Positions 1 to 11,200 of a DNA stretch of 60,000 bases are shown piece after piece (position 1 is the first letter of the stretch; the number at the start of each line of letters is the position of its first letter). The position numbers and the translations under genes were made by a program. The notes beneath the pieces are model-generated. The model searched no databases and was not told the origin of the DNA. It worked only from the letters and a program-made list of their open reading frames with translations. Source of the stretch: Symsagittifera roscoffensis (taxonomy: Eukaryota > Xenacoelomorpha > Acoela > Convolutidae). Where the stretch lies: the NCBI RefSeq assembly GCF_963678635.1, contig NC_087068.1, positions 10,610,027 through 10,670,026 of the forward strand, given 5' to 3'.

Positions 1-110
1 CATTTTTTGGGCTTCAAAGGGTTGCATCCTTGATTTGGGTTTAAATTGGCATAAAAATTTGTTTTGGGTTCCATAAACAATGATCAAGTCTTTGTTGAAT
101 TCTCCTTTTT
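1..110. repeat. Left copy of a local duplicated segment
   Basis: The first 110 bases match 1317-1425 with scattered differences; both carry the string gatttgggtttaaat. A second matching pair, 655-770 and 1645-1760, follows in the same order. This looks like one old segmental duplication whose copies were later split by other insertions. No coding potential is seen. Confidence 0.7.
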
Positions 111-224
111 TAATTGTTCCGACTTTCGAAGAAAATGAGGAATATTTATGCTTGGTGTGTTTTTTTTTTATTCAGTCAATTTTTGACTTGTTACCTAAGC
201 GTTTTTGACGTAGTGAAGGCTCTT

Positions 225-600
225 ATATAGGTGGTCCTGTTTTTTTTTCAGGAAAAAATCTTAAAATATTGTTGAAAGTGACATAAATAGCACTCTTTAA
301 ATACGAACGTGGAAATGGCGCCAAAACGTAAACGATTTCAAGTTTCGAAAGTGGAATTTAATTTTTAGATTTCCTTTGGAATGAAAACTTTACCTGTTGA
401 TCCAGTTTTCGCAAATTGGGTTAATGTTATCAAAAAAGCGCCGGTCATAAATCGTTCTAGAAATTCAAAGAGCTTGAAGGGCATCTATTTCTCTCTTTGA
501 AAATCGAAAGTTGAGATTTTTTCAGCAAAGTCAGTGTGTTTTTTATGTTAACTTGCGTTCATTACTCTTTTTCAATATTTGATCGGCTATGTTTTTATAC
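225..600 (+). repeat. Dispersed intronic repeat family A, copy 1
   Basis: This is one of about twelve related units in 1-18 kb. Recognisable parts are ttcgaaagtggaatttaa, ttttacctgttgatccag and gcgttcattactcttttt. It lacks the aaggcaagctccact part found in most copies. There is no open frame. The boundaries are estimates from where similarity fades. Confidence 0.6.
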
Positions 601-654
601 CATCTGAGAGATATTGTTATCCTAAGCTCAAATTTAAAAAGATGTTTTACCTGT

Positions 655-770
655 GATCATTGGCTCTAGCTATCTATCTCTTAATTATTCACTGTTTGAG
701 TCTCTTTGAGGATCAACATACAAGTTATGGAATCCCGTGTTCGAGTTGTTTGCGGCATCCACTAACAAAA
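655..770. repeat. Left copy of second block of the local duplication
   Basis: It shares ctatctatctcttaattatt and gatcaacatacaa with 1645-1760 in the same order as the 1-110/1317-1425 pair. Family A copy 1 lies between the two blocks here, so that repeat probably arrived after the duplication. Confidence 0.6.
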
Positions 771-774
771 TGCG

Positions 775-958
775 GAATAAACTGATCAATTGAGCAATCT
801 CTCCCTCCCCCCGTAATGACCAATTTCCCCCAAGCCAAAACCGTGAGACACTTCAAAAAGACGTCAATAAAAGCAAGTAGGTGGCTGATGTTTTCATAGC
901 ACGCAATCAAGGGACCGACTGATGTTCATTTTATATGAGTATCGAGAAAAATTTTGAA
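775..958 (+). repeat. Repeat shared in inverted orientation with 56232-56425
   Basis: The segment begins gatcaattgagcaatctc, runs through a C-rich stretch and cgtaatgaccaattt, and ends at gagtatcgagaaaa next to the gap. The reverse complement of 56232-56425 contains the same blocks in the same order, including aaaaagacgtca and tagcacgcaatcaa. No coding capacity is seen. Confidence 0.7.
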
Positions 959-960
959 AG

Positions 961-1160
961 NNNNNNNNNNNNNNNNNNNNNNNNNNNNNNNNNNNNNNNN
1001 NNNNNNNNNNNNNNNNNNNNNNNNNNNNNNNNNNNNNNNNNNNNNNNNNNNNNNNNNNNNNNNNNNNNNNNNNNNNNNNNNNNNNNNNNNNNNNNNNNNN
1101 NNNNNNNNNNNNNNNNNNNNNNNNNNNNNNNNNNNNNNNNNNNNNNNNNNNNNNNNNNNN
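961..1160. other. Assembly gap (200 N)
   Basis: Exactly 200 undetermined bases, a conventional fixed-size scaffold gap. Any open frame spanning it is an artefact of the Ns. Confidence 0.99.
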
Positions 1161-1316
1161 ATCGACCTCATAAATGAGGAATTGGACGCAAAAAGTGAGA
1201 GAATTGCTGGTCAACAATGGGGTTAAACACTGCATTAAACTTGGCCAAAATGAGTTTGTTTTTCCCAAACGCAGAAAAGGTCATCAAATTTTTAGCAAGT
1301 ACTAGAAAAAAATCGA

Positions 1317-1425
1317 GACATTTTTGGGCTTCAAAGTTTTGCATTTTTGATTTGGGTTTAAATTTGGTATAAAAATTTGTTTTGGGTTTCATAAACTATG
1401 ATAAAGTCCTCGTTGGGGTTTAGGA
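1317..1425. repeat. Right copy of a local duplicated segment
   Basis: It matches 1-110. Its continuation is interrupted by the TIR element at 1426-1594 and resumes at 1595 with gttgaattcc, matching ttgaattctcc in the left copy. Confidence 0.7.
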
Positions 1426-1594
1426 ACTTAGACGGCAGGAAATTAGACGATCCGAAAATAACGGAATTTGACTATAACTTACGTGCAAATTGCGTGAAAC
1501 TTTTTTACAGACTTAAAATATCTTTTGGCTGAATAAATACTGGTTGTCCGTAACGGTCGTCTAATTTGCTTGTCGTCTAATTTCCTAGGCCCCG
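1426..1594. mobile_element. Small TIR element (MITE-like)
   Basis: The left end reads ggtttaggaacttagacggc and continues aggaaattagacgat. The right end reads gtcgtctaatttgcttgtcg and continues tctaatttcctaggcccc. These are imperfect inverted repeats of about 37 bp. The interior of about 90 bp has no open frame. The flanks read gttg on both sides, and the related uninterrupted sequence near base 100 has one gttg, which suggests a 4-bp target duplication. The family is not identified; the ends are certain to a few bases only. Confidence 0.7.
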
Positions 1595-1644
1595 TCCAGG
1601 TTGAATTCCGCATTTTTAATTCTACTTTTTTCACCTATTGGTTC

Positions 1645-1760
1645 GAAGTGGCTGTAGCTATCTATCTCTTAATTATTCACACACAAATCGCTGGTTGAGT
1701 GTATTTGCGGATCAACATACAAATTGCGGAATCCAGTGTTCGAGGTTGTTTGAGACGTTC
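1645..1760. repeat. Right copy of second block of the local duplication
   Basis: It matches 655-770 (ctatctatctcttaattatt, gatcaacatacaaa) with substitutions. It lies directly after the segment resumed at 1595. Confidence 0.6.
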
Positions 1761-2009
1761 ACTAAGACATGCGATCATGCGAAGTACACTAACAATTGCG
1801 AAGCCTCTAACAAGTTGTGAAATCTATTATATATTTAAATGCGGGCTTCACTATCTCGCCATGTTTAAGCTTTTTCAACGTATTATTTTTGCATGTTAAA
1901 CAAAAGAATTTTTTCACGTTTAAGCTATGTCGTATATTGCAATGGTTAAGGTTTTATTTTCGATTTTCCAGTTTAAATTCAGTGTTTGTTTCATCAAGTT
2001 TGAAATTAG

Positions 2010-2950
2010 CAACCCAATAGTAGGATATTGTCAGAGATTTCCCAGGTTCTGGCCTCCGTATATGAATAACCAAATCCTTTTAGTTTACAAGATAGGCAAT
2101 TTTCTTGAGATTTTTCAAAAATTTTCAAAAAATTTCATGAAAAAAAATTTCTCAATTTTTGAAATTTTCACCCTGCAGTTGGGTACTGTCAGGGTACTCT
2201 CAGGGGTTGCGAATCTTGCCTCCAATTCTCACTTCTCAAATCCTTATAGTTTTCTAGATATGACGTTTTTTATGATTTTTTCAGAAAATTTTCAAAAACT
2301 TAGATTTTAAAAAATTCCAAAACGTTGAAGATCATAACCATTTTGTTGGATTTTGTGAGGGTACTAGATATAAAAAATTTCACAAAACTTGAAATTACCA
2401 TCTCTGTAGTGAGGCTCTGTCAGGATACTCTCAGCAGTTGCGAGTTTTGCCGCCGAATATGACTGCTCAAATCCTACTAGTTTTCGAGATATGACGTTTT
2501 TTATAATTTTCTCCGAAATTTTCAAAAAAAAATTAAACGTTAAAACTTTCCAAAACTTTGAAGATCTCAATCCTATTATTGGAATCTGTGAGGGTACTCT
2601 CGGGGGGTTGCGAATCTTGCCTCTTAATATGGCTGCTCAAATTCTTGTAGTTTCCGCGATATGACGTTTTTTTAGGATTTTTTTCAAAATTTTTCAGAAA
2701 ACTTAGGTATAAAAAATTTCTCAAAACTTGAAATTACCATCTCTGTAGTGAGGCTTTGTCAAGGTACTCTCAGGAGTTGAGAATTTTGTCTCCCAATATG
2801 ACTGCTCAAAACCTTGCAGTTTTCCAGATATGACGTTTTTTTGTGATTTTTTCAAAAAATTTTCATGAAAATCAAATTAATTTTTCAAAGTGTGAAATTC
2901 CCAACCTGAAGTTGGGGGGCTGTCAGAGTACACTCGAAAAATGCAGATCT
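2010..2950. repeat. Diverged ~170-bp tandem repeat, about six units
   Basis: The core gtactctcagg plus gttgcgaatcttgcc followed by atatgacgtttttt recurs near 2028, 2198, 2428, 2597, 2767 and 2931. Spacings are about 170, 230, 169, 170 and 164. The 230-bp interval contains an extra truncated unit near 2350. Units differ at many positions. No conserved frame runs through the units, so this is satellite-like rather than coding. Confidence 0.8.
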
Positions 2951-3072
2951 GATTTCCAATATATGCGGTTTTTTATGAGTACCGAACTTCACTTTTCAAG
3001 GCTTATTTTGTTCCTCTTGAAGTGTTAGAAATTTTGAAATGCAGCTTAGCATCTATGTTTGATTTGACATAC

Positions 3073-3215
3073 CTGGTTGATTATTCTGGAGTTGAAATGT
3101 ATGATTTGCGTCTCGAGTGATCGCATGCAGATTATGAGCAGAAGAGAGAGGAAAAATCCTACGTAGAAAATAAGGACACCTAGCAGGGACGCTTTGATAG
3201 TCTCGAATGTGGTGA
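3073..3215 (-). CDS. Putative exon of an unidentified membrane protein
   Basis: Read on the minus strand, a pyrimidine-containing acceptor ending ttatttcag precedes an open segment that ends at the donor gtatgt. It has 2 leading bases and then 47 codons, so it leaves in phase 0. The peptide starts TTFETIKASLLGVLIFYVGF and contains one strong hydrophobic helix of about 20 residues, followed by a basic, polar stretch ending IINQ. It is GC-richer than the flanks. No neighbouring exon was found, because both sides are repeats or AT-rich intron-like DNA. The product is not recognised; it could be a chance open segment. Confidence 0.45.
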
Positions 3216-3477
3216 CTGAAATAAGTTGTTGCAAGGGTTGCAAATGTTAAACCTGATGATTTTTTGTTATCAAATCGGCCTTCATATAAATCTGGTACAT
3301 GATTGTCTCATCATTGGACTTAGTTGAATACATAATGGGTTAAAAACGAACGAAAAATTTAAATGTGAATTAGGCGTCGACCTGATTTTTGATCATGCAT
3401 CGTTGCGAGTTGAAACGTTCAACGAAACATCCGAAATGTTTGACAGTTTTTAAGAGTCAAGAAACGTAATGAAGACC

Positions 3478-3900
3478 CTAGATAGTTCTTGGTGATTTTT
3501 TTTTCATGAAAATTTGTTCAGACTCTAATCTGATGTTTGCGGTTTGTCTATGGTTTCTTTTTAAGTTCAGTTCATTTCTTTTGTTAAAAGATAGGCTAAC
3601 TCCACTGTCGAATAGCAAAAGTGTAAAGGCCACAAAAACGTGATCATCTTCTAGTTTCGAGAGTAGATTTAAAGTTTCAGATGTCCCAGTAAAAAAAGTA
3701 CCGATCAGTCCAGTTTTCTCAAATTGGATTAATTTAATCAAAAAGCGCCAATCAAAAACTGTTCTTGAAGTTTAAAGGGCTATAATGCTCTTTTTTTTCA
3801 GTTTGAAATTCGAAAGCTGAAGTTTTTTCAAAAAATAAGTCTGTTTTTTTTTCTTGCATTCATGACTCTTTTCCAACTATCTTGGCTATAATTGAAATTT
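3478..3900 (+). repeat. Dispersed repeat family A, copy 2
   Basis: It contains the family blocks gttcagttcatttcttttgt, aataggcaa-like and ctccactgtcgaatagcaaa, the block ctagtttcgagagtagattt, and the tail gcattcatgactcttttcca. Long minus-strand open frames across it are not supported by any conserved peptide among copies. Confidence 0.65.
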
Positions 3901-5049
3901 TAGATTTACATGAAACAAATTGAGATTCAAAGGCTAATAAAAACAAACAAACTATTATAGAAAATAAGGTTTGATCGTTATTTGTCGACAAAAGAAAATG
4001 TCAGAAGTTTTTGACAGAAGAAAATGTCAAAAGGTTTTTTGGGTTAAAAGTATCAATTACTTTCAGTTATTACTTTTCGCAACCCTCTCGATGCAATGTG
4101 TTTCCTTGATCTGATTCTGACATGTATATCAGAACTCGGTATGAAATTGGATGCGACGAATGATAAGTTTTAAACTCGAAATTAACATATGCTTCTGTTC
4201 GATATAACAAGATAGGTGCTGCTTAATAAAAAGTAAATTCCGAAAAAAAAGAAGCGCAAAACTATGATTTTTAACTGCGTAGAATGCAATTTAAATGTGA
4301 ATAAAATTGTGAAATTGTTTGTATTTTTAGTAGTTAGTTGGGCTCAGGTTTTTAAAACTGCCATTTTAATTAAGCTTTCCATAATTTTACCTGTTCAATT
4401 AAAATTAATTCCGGTTAAATTAACTATTTTTGGTAAGTATCATTTTATATTGCCATTGGTGGCAAGCAAATGGTGTCGTGGATGATAAATTACTGTTCTC
4501 AAATAAAATAAATGGCATTATAAATTTAACTTTGGAATAATCAATCGAGCTTTGTAATCAAATAACAAAATCTCTCAGGGTAGAATTCGGAAACTGTCTA
4601 TCTGTTCAAATTCATTATAAAGGTGATCTGTCTTAGTTTTAGACAGTTACAAAGACTTTTAATTTCCGTTAGAAACAGCAGCATGTGATTTGCAAAATTT
4701 TATAGAAAAAAAGTAGATCTGACAGTAAGCACGCCTCTTGAAACCTCTGGGTCTGAAAATGAATAGCAAACGAAATTTCTTGAAAGCTTAGTTAAAGAAG
4801 CCTTGCATTCAGTTTTTAATTGTTGAACTTTTTCCGATATTTTAAAAATTATTATGAAGGAACTTTGTTTTCAAATGTTTTTCATCCTTTCTTATCTGTA
4901 CACCCTGAAAACGTTTTCGTTCACTCTATGGATATAACTTGAGAAGTTCCACTTGCGAAGTATATACAGCGGTGAAGGGCTTCAAGGTTGAGGCTTCGGA
5001 AGAATTTTCGTCAAAAACCAAGTGTTTTTCATTTTTTTTTTGCTTAGAG
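3901..5049. other. Gene-free stretch
   Basis: AT-rich sequence with no convincing exon. An ATG-initiated frame at 4264 ends at a possible donor (4433), but its phase does not fit the amidase exon at 8201 and its composition matches the background. Confidence 0.5.
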
Positions 5050-5470
5050 TCATGAACTTAGTGAAGACTAATATAGGTCGTTGATTTTTTTCAGTTAACT
5101 TTGTCTACGCTTACATTTGAATTTAGTGGTTTGACTTATGGTTTCTTTTCAAGTTCAGTTCATTCCCTTTGTTAAAAGGAAAGCAAACTCCACTATCGAA
5201 CAGCGAAAGTGTGAATGTCTCGAAAAACGTGATCGACTTCGGATTTCGAAATGGATTTTAAGACATAGATTTGCCTGCGGAATAAACAATTTATCTATTA
5301 ATCTAGCCCGCTCAAATTGGGTTTTTTTTTCAAAAAAGTAGCAATACTAAATTTTAGTTGAAAATCAAAGAGCTTTGAGGCCCTATATGTTTTTTTAATT
5401 TTTTTTTTCTGAAAAAGTCATTATTTCTAATTACTTGCGTTAATTGACTTTTTGACTGTCTGTTGGCTAA
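5050..5470 (+). repeat. Dispersed repeat family A, copy 3
   Basis: It shows ggtttctttt, caagttcagttcattccctt, gcaaactccactatcgaaca, cgaaaaacgtgatcgacttc and the ctcaaattggg block in family order and plus orientation. Confidence 0.65.
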
Positions 5471-5559
5471 GTACCTGTTTTGAATGTGACATTCTTGGCG
5501 CGTTATTTTTTCATTTAAATCATTTCCGTGTTAGATCTATAATTTTTGCGTTTTATCAC

Positions 5560-5950
5560 TATTGTTTTTCGGTGATTTATGATAGCCGCAATGGACACTA
5601 TTTGGTTGCATTTTTAAGTGTCGTGCTTTTTTTCAGGAAAGTTTTAAAATTTGAGCAGTCTACTTGGATTTTTAACTTTTTGAGTTTTGATTTCTTTCTA
5701 ATTTTTTTTTAATTCATTTGCTAAAAGTAAGGCAAGTTCCACTCTGGAAACAATAGAATTAAACTTAAAATCCCATTGGAATAAAAAACACATTGATCTG
5801 TTTCCTCAAATTCACCATAAAACTGTCAAGCAAAGAGCTCAAAGGTCATGTATTATTTTTTTTTTGAAATTCGAAAGGTAATTTATAAAAAAATGGTTTC
5901 CTTGAGCTCATTGACTTTTTTCTACGTGCTTGTTAGCTATATTTACTAAC
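5560..5950 (+). repeat. Dispersed repeat family A, copy 4 (degenerate)
   Basis: It retains ttttttcaggaaagttttaa, aattcatttgctaaaagtaa, ggcaagttccactctgg and gatctgtttcctcaaattca. The copy is more diverged and internally shortened than the others. Confidence 0.5.
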
Positions 5951-6320
5951 TAACAAACATAGCGTTAGTGTTATACTACGACCATTCTTTTTTTCCAACC
6001 TTCTTTTAAACTCATCAAATGAACCGAAAAAAGCTATTTGTTTCAAGCAACACAACAAAAATAAGAACTCGACTTCAGCAGTTTTCCAACTCAATATATC
6101 TCGCATTTTTTTTGAAACGCATCATTTTTTCATAATGTGGCTTCATGCTTTCCATTTTATTACATCCAAAGTTAGTATGGATGCCTCCACTTTGTTATAT
6201 TCCGAACTATTGTTTGCAACATGTGTCTTTTTATATTTGGTGCCACTTTTGCTGATGGCATCGGCAATTTGTTATCATATGTATCTGCTTTATTCGTGAC
6301 TAGTGTTTGCCGGCTGTTAA

Positions 6321-6367
6321 GCGTTCGTGGTCGAGATGGTAGGGCGTGAGACTTCAAATCTCGGTGT
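6321..6367 (+). repeat. tRNA-Ser/Leu-like 5' half (SINE head or tRNA relic)
   Basis: The sequence tggtcgagatggtagggc resembles the box A region of type II tRNAs. It is followed by an anticodon-arm-like hairpin, tgaga/tctcg, around cttcaaa. No matching T-arm or acceptor strand follows, so this is a fragment or SINE head rather than a functional gene. Confidence 0.35.
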
Positions 6368-7379
6368 TTTTTACTAATTCGAGCTTTATTTCTATCTTTT
6401 CTTATTTCACTTTATAAAGCTGCTTTTTTGTGTTCTCGCTATTGTCGTGTTCTCGCTATGAGTTTATTTTTAGTCATGGTTTTTGCTTGCTATTCCAATG
6501 ATAGAATATGGAAAGAATCTGAGTGTTTTCCTTGCAAAGTTTTTTATATCAAAGAAATCTTATTGAAACACTTCAAGTTGTGATTCGAAAAATTATTGCA
6601 GTGTTAAAAACGTATGCTTCGCTTTTCCGACAGAGTTTTGATGCATTGTCTTTTGCGATCGTGCAGTACAATTGCCAATCAATACTGCGAGTAAATCCAA
6701 AATAATGCGAGGTTTTTTGGCTTGTAGCAAAATAGTAATCTTATATCTGAAAGTTCAGTTTTCTTTCCGCGCTTCAAACTGAATTTTTCCGCAAACCCTG
6801 GAAAAATATAGAAACATCAAAAATGAGTCCATTTTTCTAACACTTCAGCTAGCAGTTGTATGAGTTTTTTATCTTCGGGAACTCTGATCGAAATCTTTTG
6901 TGCCATTCGCATATCATTTGGATGCGCTTATTGCTCTGACCAGCACAGGGTTGAGAAAAAACTTATGGACTAGGTAGGGTGTGATTTTTGACGCAAACTC
7001 AGGCGCAACGAGAAAATATTAGATGCGTTCGAGTTATAAATCTTATAAATCTTAATAAAGCGCCTGAAGTCCTGATAAGATTCCAAAATTTTTTTGTTTT
7101 TCACATTAACTTACCGCTTAAAAGTGGGTAGAATCAGATTGCTATTTTATTTTAACTATGAACACCCTATTCAATCGGAATATTTCATTATTCAACCCAA
7201 CCCTATTCTTTTCTCTAAAAATTTGAGAAATATAAAAAATTAGGAAACTTGCCAGAAATTCAAGCGACTCCTGTTTTATCCGCATTTTGTGTATTCAAGC
7301 GAGCATCGACTGGTGTATTCAAGCGAACTAAAAGCTTATCGGTGAAAGTTTGGCTTACGAAATTTCTTTTAGTGTTCGA
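6368..7379. other. Gene-free stretch
   Basis: AT-rich DNA without a recognisable exon, repeat structure or RNA gene. Missing 5' exons of the amidase gene could lie here, but nothing can be supported. Confidence 0.4.
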
Positions 7380-7640
7380 ATCGGTTTTCAAGTGAAGACA
7401 CTAATTTTGGTCGTGTTTTTTACTGATTTTTTTCAGGAAAGTTTTGATCACGGTCAAATTTGATTTTTAGCGTTTTTGAGTTTGTTTTCTTTTGAAATTC
7501 CTTTAAATGCATTTGCTAAAATGAAGGAAAATTATGCTCTCATTTTGAAAGTGGAAATGGAGCTAAAACATGCAATCACTTTTTGTTTAGAAAATGGATT
7601 TTACCAGAGTTAAAAAATGCCTGTTCAAATTTTTTTTTTC
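7380..7640 (+). repeat. Dispersed repeat family A, copy 5 (partial)
   Basis: The 5' half of the family is visible: ttttttcaggaaagttttga, ctcattttgaaagtggaaat and atttgctaaaatgaagg. The 3' half is replaced by unrelated sequence. Confidence 0.5.
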
Positions 7641-8200
7641 ATTTCTCCAAGTGGGTAGTTTTATGAACAAAGTGTCTATCATAAAAGATAGTAAATGGTA
7701 TATATCCAATTGTAAATGTAGAACTGGCGAAAATTATAGCTCCTCGCTTCTTGTTCAAAAGTGGCTAAACTTTTAAGGCTCACCAGTGGAATAAGCAGAA
7801 CAACTGATACTTTGTCTTTTTATGTTTATTTAGTCGAGCATGTATCAATCAACAAGGTTCTTAGAATTGTAGGAGCTTTCATTCCGCACGCCTAGCTCAA
7901 TTTTATTTCCTTTTAATAATCAGTTATTACTCAAAGAGGCAGTGTAACTAACTCGCATTATCTAAAGAATAAGGATGAAACTTTTGCATAGTCGTAGAAA
8001 AAATATATTCTTCTATTATCCAGACGCATATCTAGGACTCTCTTGATAAGGAGATTTAAAAAAAACACCTTTTGTTTAGGTCAACCAAATAAAATTTTTG
8101 AGTTTTCCCAAAAACGCTTTAAAAATAATCTTTTTCTACTGAAATAGTGTCATGCACAAAAGTTATCCTCGATTATCGTGAGTGTATTTTTTTGTTCTAG

Positions 8201-8269
8201 GCAGTTGTCAGAGGAAGATGCCTATGTACAAGACAGAGCAACCATCCTTCAGTTCCACAAAGCCTACAA
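8201..8269 (+). CDS. FAAH-like amidase, first visible exon
   Basis: A T-rich acceptor ending gttctag precedes the exon and gtgagt follows it. After one leading base it encodes [20 protein letters not shown] and a few more residues, leaving in phase 2. It joins to 9109 to read [12 protein letters not shown], which fits the start of amidase domains (a short helix before the LT.SEV motif). An upstream exon must exist because no start codon is present. Confidence 0.75.
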
Positions 8270-11200
8270 GTGAGTGAATTTATTTTCAGATCAAAACTAA
8301 CAGCTGCATAAGTCAAAATCCTGATTCTTTGAATCTTGATCTTTCCAGGTTCTTGATATCCAAAGGAAAAAAGTAAGAACAATAGTTACGGTTGCAATTA
8401 GCAAACATTATCCAATCAGACCATTTTTTTTTTCAGGAAAAAAAACTTGTCTAACAGAATCACAATACTTTTCTCAAGTCATTTCTTTCGTCAAAAACAG
8501 ATAAATTGTGAGAATTTCTGCATTTTAAATGACCTGTTTTTATTTTTTTGTTTGTATATTAACTATCTCTGATTTGGTATGGTTTCAGTTTTCTCGTTTT
8601 TTTTTGTTTCAGTGGCTCAAAAGGTTTCGGCTTATAATACATCGGCTTAGTGGCCCCTTTATGCGTCCGTTGATGGGCTAAAAAAGAGTTTATTATGCGC
8701 GTATGTGTTGTTAGGGGGGCCTTAAAAACAATTTTTTGAAAAAGTTCTTCGTAAGATTTGTGCTGATGTCATTTAACATTCAAATGTTTTAATTGGAATG
8801 TTTTTTTCTCAAAATCAATTTTATTCAAAACTATTTGAAACAAACATGAAAATTTAGTTTGATTTCATTTTTTGCACGTTTATACGTTTTCCGACTTAGC
8901 GGTTGATTTTCTGTCAACTAGTTTGCCCTGATATGTCTTTGAGTTGTATCGCAAGTTGTGCGAAGCTCCACTGTACCTCTGTATATTAAATTGTTTCCCC
9001 AAATAGAAATTCCCTGAATATTTCCATGAATTGGGTTAACACCTGGTTGAGCGCCCCCAGCCTATTTATACAGCAGCCTGTTTTCATCGACGCTTTTGTT
9101 ACTTTTAGGTCTGGCAAGTTGACCCCTTCTGAAGTGGGCGAGTGTGTGATCAAGAGGATAGAGGAGCTAAAGGCCCGCAAATTGGACCTCAACATTGTCA
9201 CACAGTATGACCCACAGGACATCAGGGAGGTATGCCATATTTCTACCCTTGTTGAGTTCGGTACTTGAAGTGGGAAACGGTTCATTGTCATATAAAGTAT
9301 GGAGAGACCAGTGATGAGAAAGCATATCGATTTACAAATATAATATAAATACGGATTAGAAAAAGCAAGTGTCAATCATAAGGTGTGGCTGGAAATATCT
9401 TTTTTTTCCAATGATATCGACGTGGAGCATGTTATTAGATGGTATCGATTGTCTTATTTGGAAAAACTTAAATGTTGAAATTATGGTGCAAGTATTTGAA
9501 CTATTAGGTAATTTGTCAAGGCCGCAATCTAAAAAGTCGGTTTCGGTCTTGTTTCATTTCCAACTATAATTCGGTCGAAATATTGCTGTTCCAAATGTTG
9601 AAAGCCAAAACAATTTTCGGTTAAAATATTGCTGTTCCAAATGTTGAAAGCCGAAACAATTTTCGTTTTCTAGCTTTCCTAAACTTGTCGCAGCTGAAAA
9701 TTTACCGTTGTTTTCGTTTGATAACTTTCGGTTATGATCTTTTTTCAACGTCGGTTTTTGATCTTTTTTCATTTCCAACTATTTTTCTGTGAATAGTTCA
9801 ACATTTATAATAGGTTTATAATTAGTAATTGATTTCAGCTAGCGGCTGCCAGCACTGAGAGGTACAAGAGTGGTAATGTGTTGTCTGTATTGGATGGCAC
9901 TCCAATGGGCGTCAAGGACTTCCTCAAAGTGGTATGCTAAGTCAATCCAGTAACTAGCATTTGCGGGCACCTTTAGTATATTTCCAACCATCGGCAGTTT
10001 AATAGCTTTTATTCGTCCTTTATTAATGGATAGTGTTAGCTCATGGTTAATAAAAAGAGGTATCGTGAAAATGTATGGGATTTGCGTTAATGATTTTTTT
10101 GCGACGCTTTATGGACTCAAAAAGCCAGTCTTCTTGAACCATTCTTGTAAATTTCTTGAAAAATCTGAAGTTAAGGGACCATTGCATTTAATAAACGGCT
10201 ACGCCCTGTTTTTTAGAAGAAAAAAATTATAGCGGTAGAAAATGTTTTAAGAGTCGATGAATGTAGAGAAGAGTTTGATGTATATCGTGATCATTTTTTT
10301 TTTCAAGAAAAGTCTGGAAATTTTTTCACGCTCAAATTTGATTTTTCGCGGTTTGACTGTCGATTTTATCGCGCTTGCGAATAGCAAGCGTTATCAAATC
10401 GGATAAATAGACTTTTTTCGGGTTAACAATTAGTTAAACAGAATCATTTGAATCATTTTTTCTTTGGTTCATAGCAAATTAAAAGTCAGACGTTAATTCG
10501 CAAATGTGGCGAAGATCTAACACATCTGCCTTTAGAGACAAAGGTCAATGGTTCTACTCTGTCCAGGACATGTTTTTTTTTTAAACGGAAAATTATCCGG
10601 GCGTCAAAAGTTTTTGTCTGTCCTCTGTTTGTCTTCTTATTTTTGTCGTCTTAGTTCCCGCAGAAATGTTCTTTTAAGCTCTTTTAAGAAATGTTTCTCT
10701 TAAGCTCTTTGTTAAGTGTTTAATGGTGCAGGTTTTTTTGTTTCGGGGATTTTAAGACTTTTTTGCAATTTGAATTTTATTGACAAAAAACCATCTTTTG
10801 AAAAAAAATCAATTTTTGCTTGTAATAATAGCCACTCATTTTGTATCGCAAGTTGTGTGAAGCTCATCTTCACCTGGTGTTTTAAGTTCAGTTCTTTGCC
10901 ATTGTTGAAAGAAAGGCAAGCTCCACTATTGCACAGCAAAAGTTCTAAGGTCACGAAAAGCGTGATCGACTTATAGTTTTGGAATTGGATTATAGTTTTC
11001 AGATTTACCAGCGGATTAAAAACTTTAACTATTGACCCAGTGTTTTTAAACTGAGTTAACTTTAGCAGACAGAAAAAGTTGTCGATCATCTATTGTGCTG
11101 GTAGTTCAAAGGGGTCAGTTTGGTGGAATTTTTGCTGCATAGCTTTTTTGTTGTAGCTATTGTTTGTAAATTTTCAAGTGACTGTGAGCAGATTCCAGGA

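Noticed and set aside
4264-4485. ATG frame with hydrophobic residues ending at a gtaagt donor, as 5' exon of the amidase
   Set aside because: It ends in phase 1 whereas exon 8201 needs phase 2, and its base composition equals the surrounding intron-like DNA.
8349-8372. 24-nt microexon in the amidase gene
   Set aside because: It has AG and GT borders and keeps the frame, but splicing 8269 directly to 9109 already gives the expected [14 protein letters not shown]. The insert would break a helix conserved in the family.
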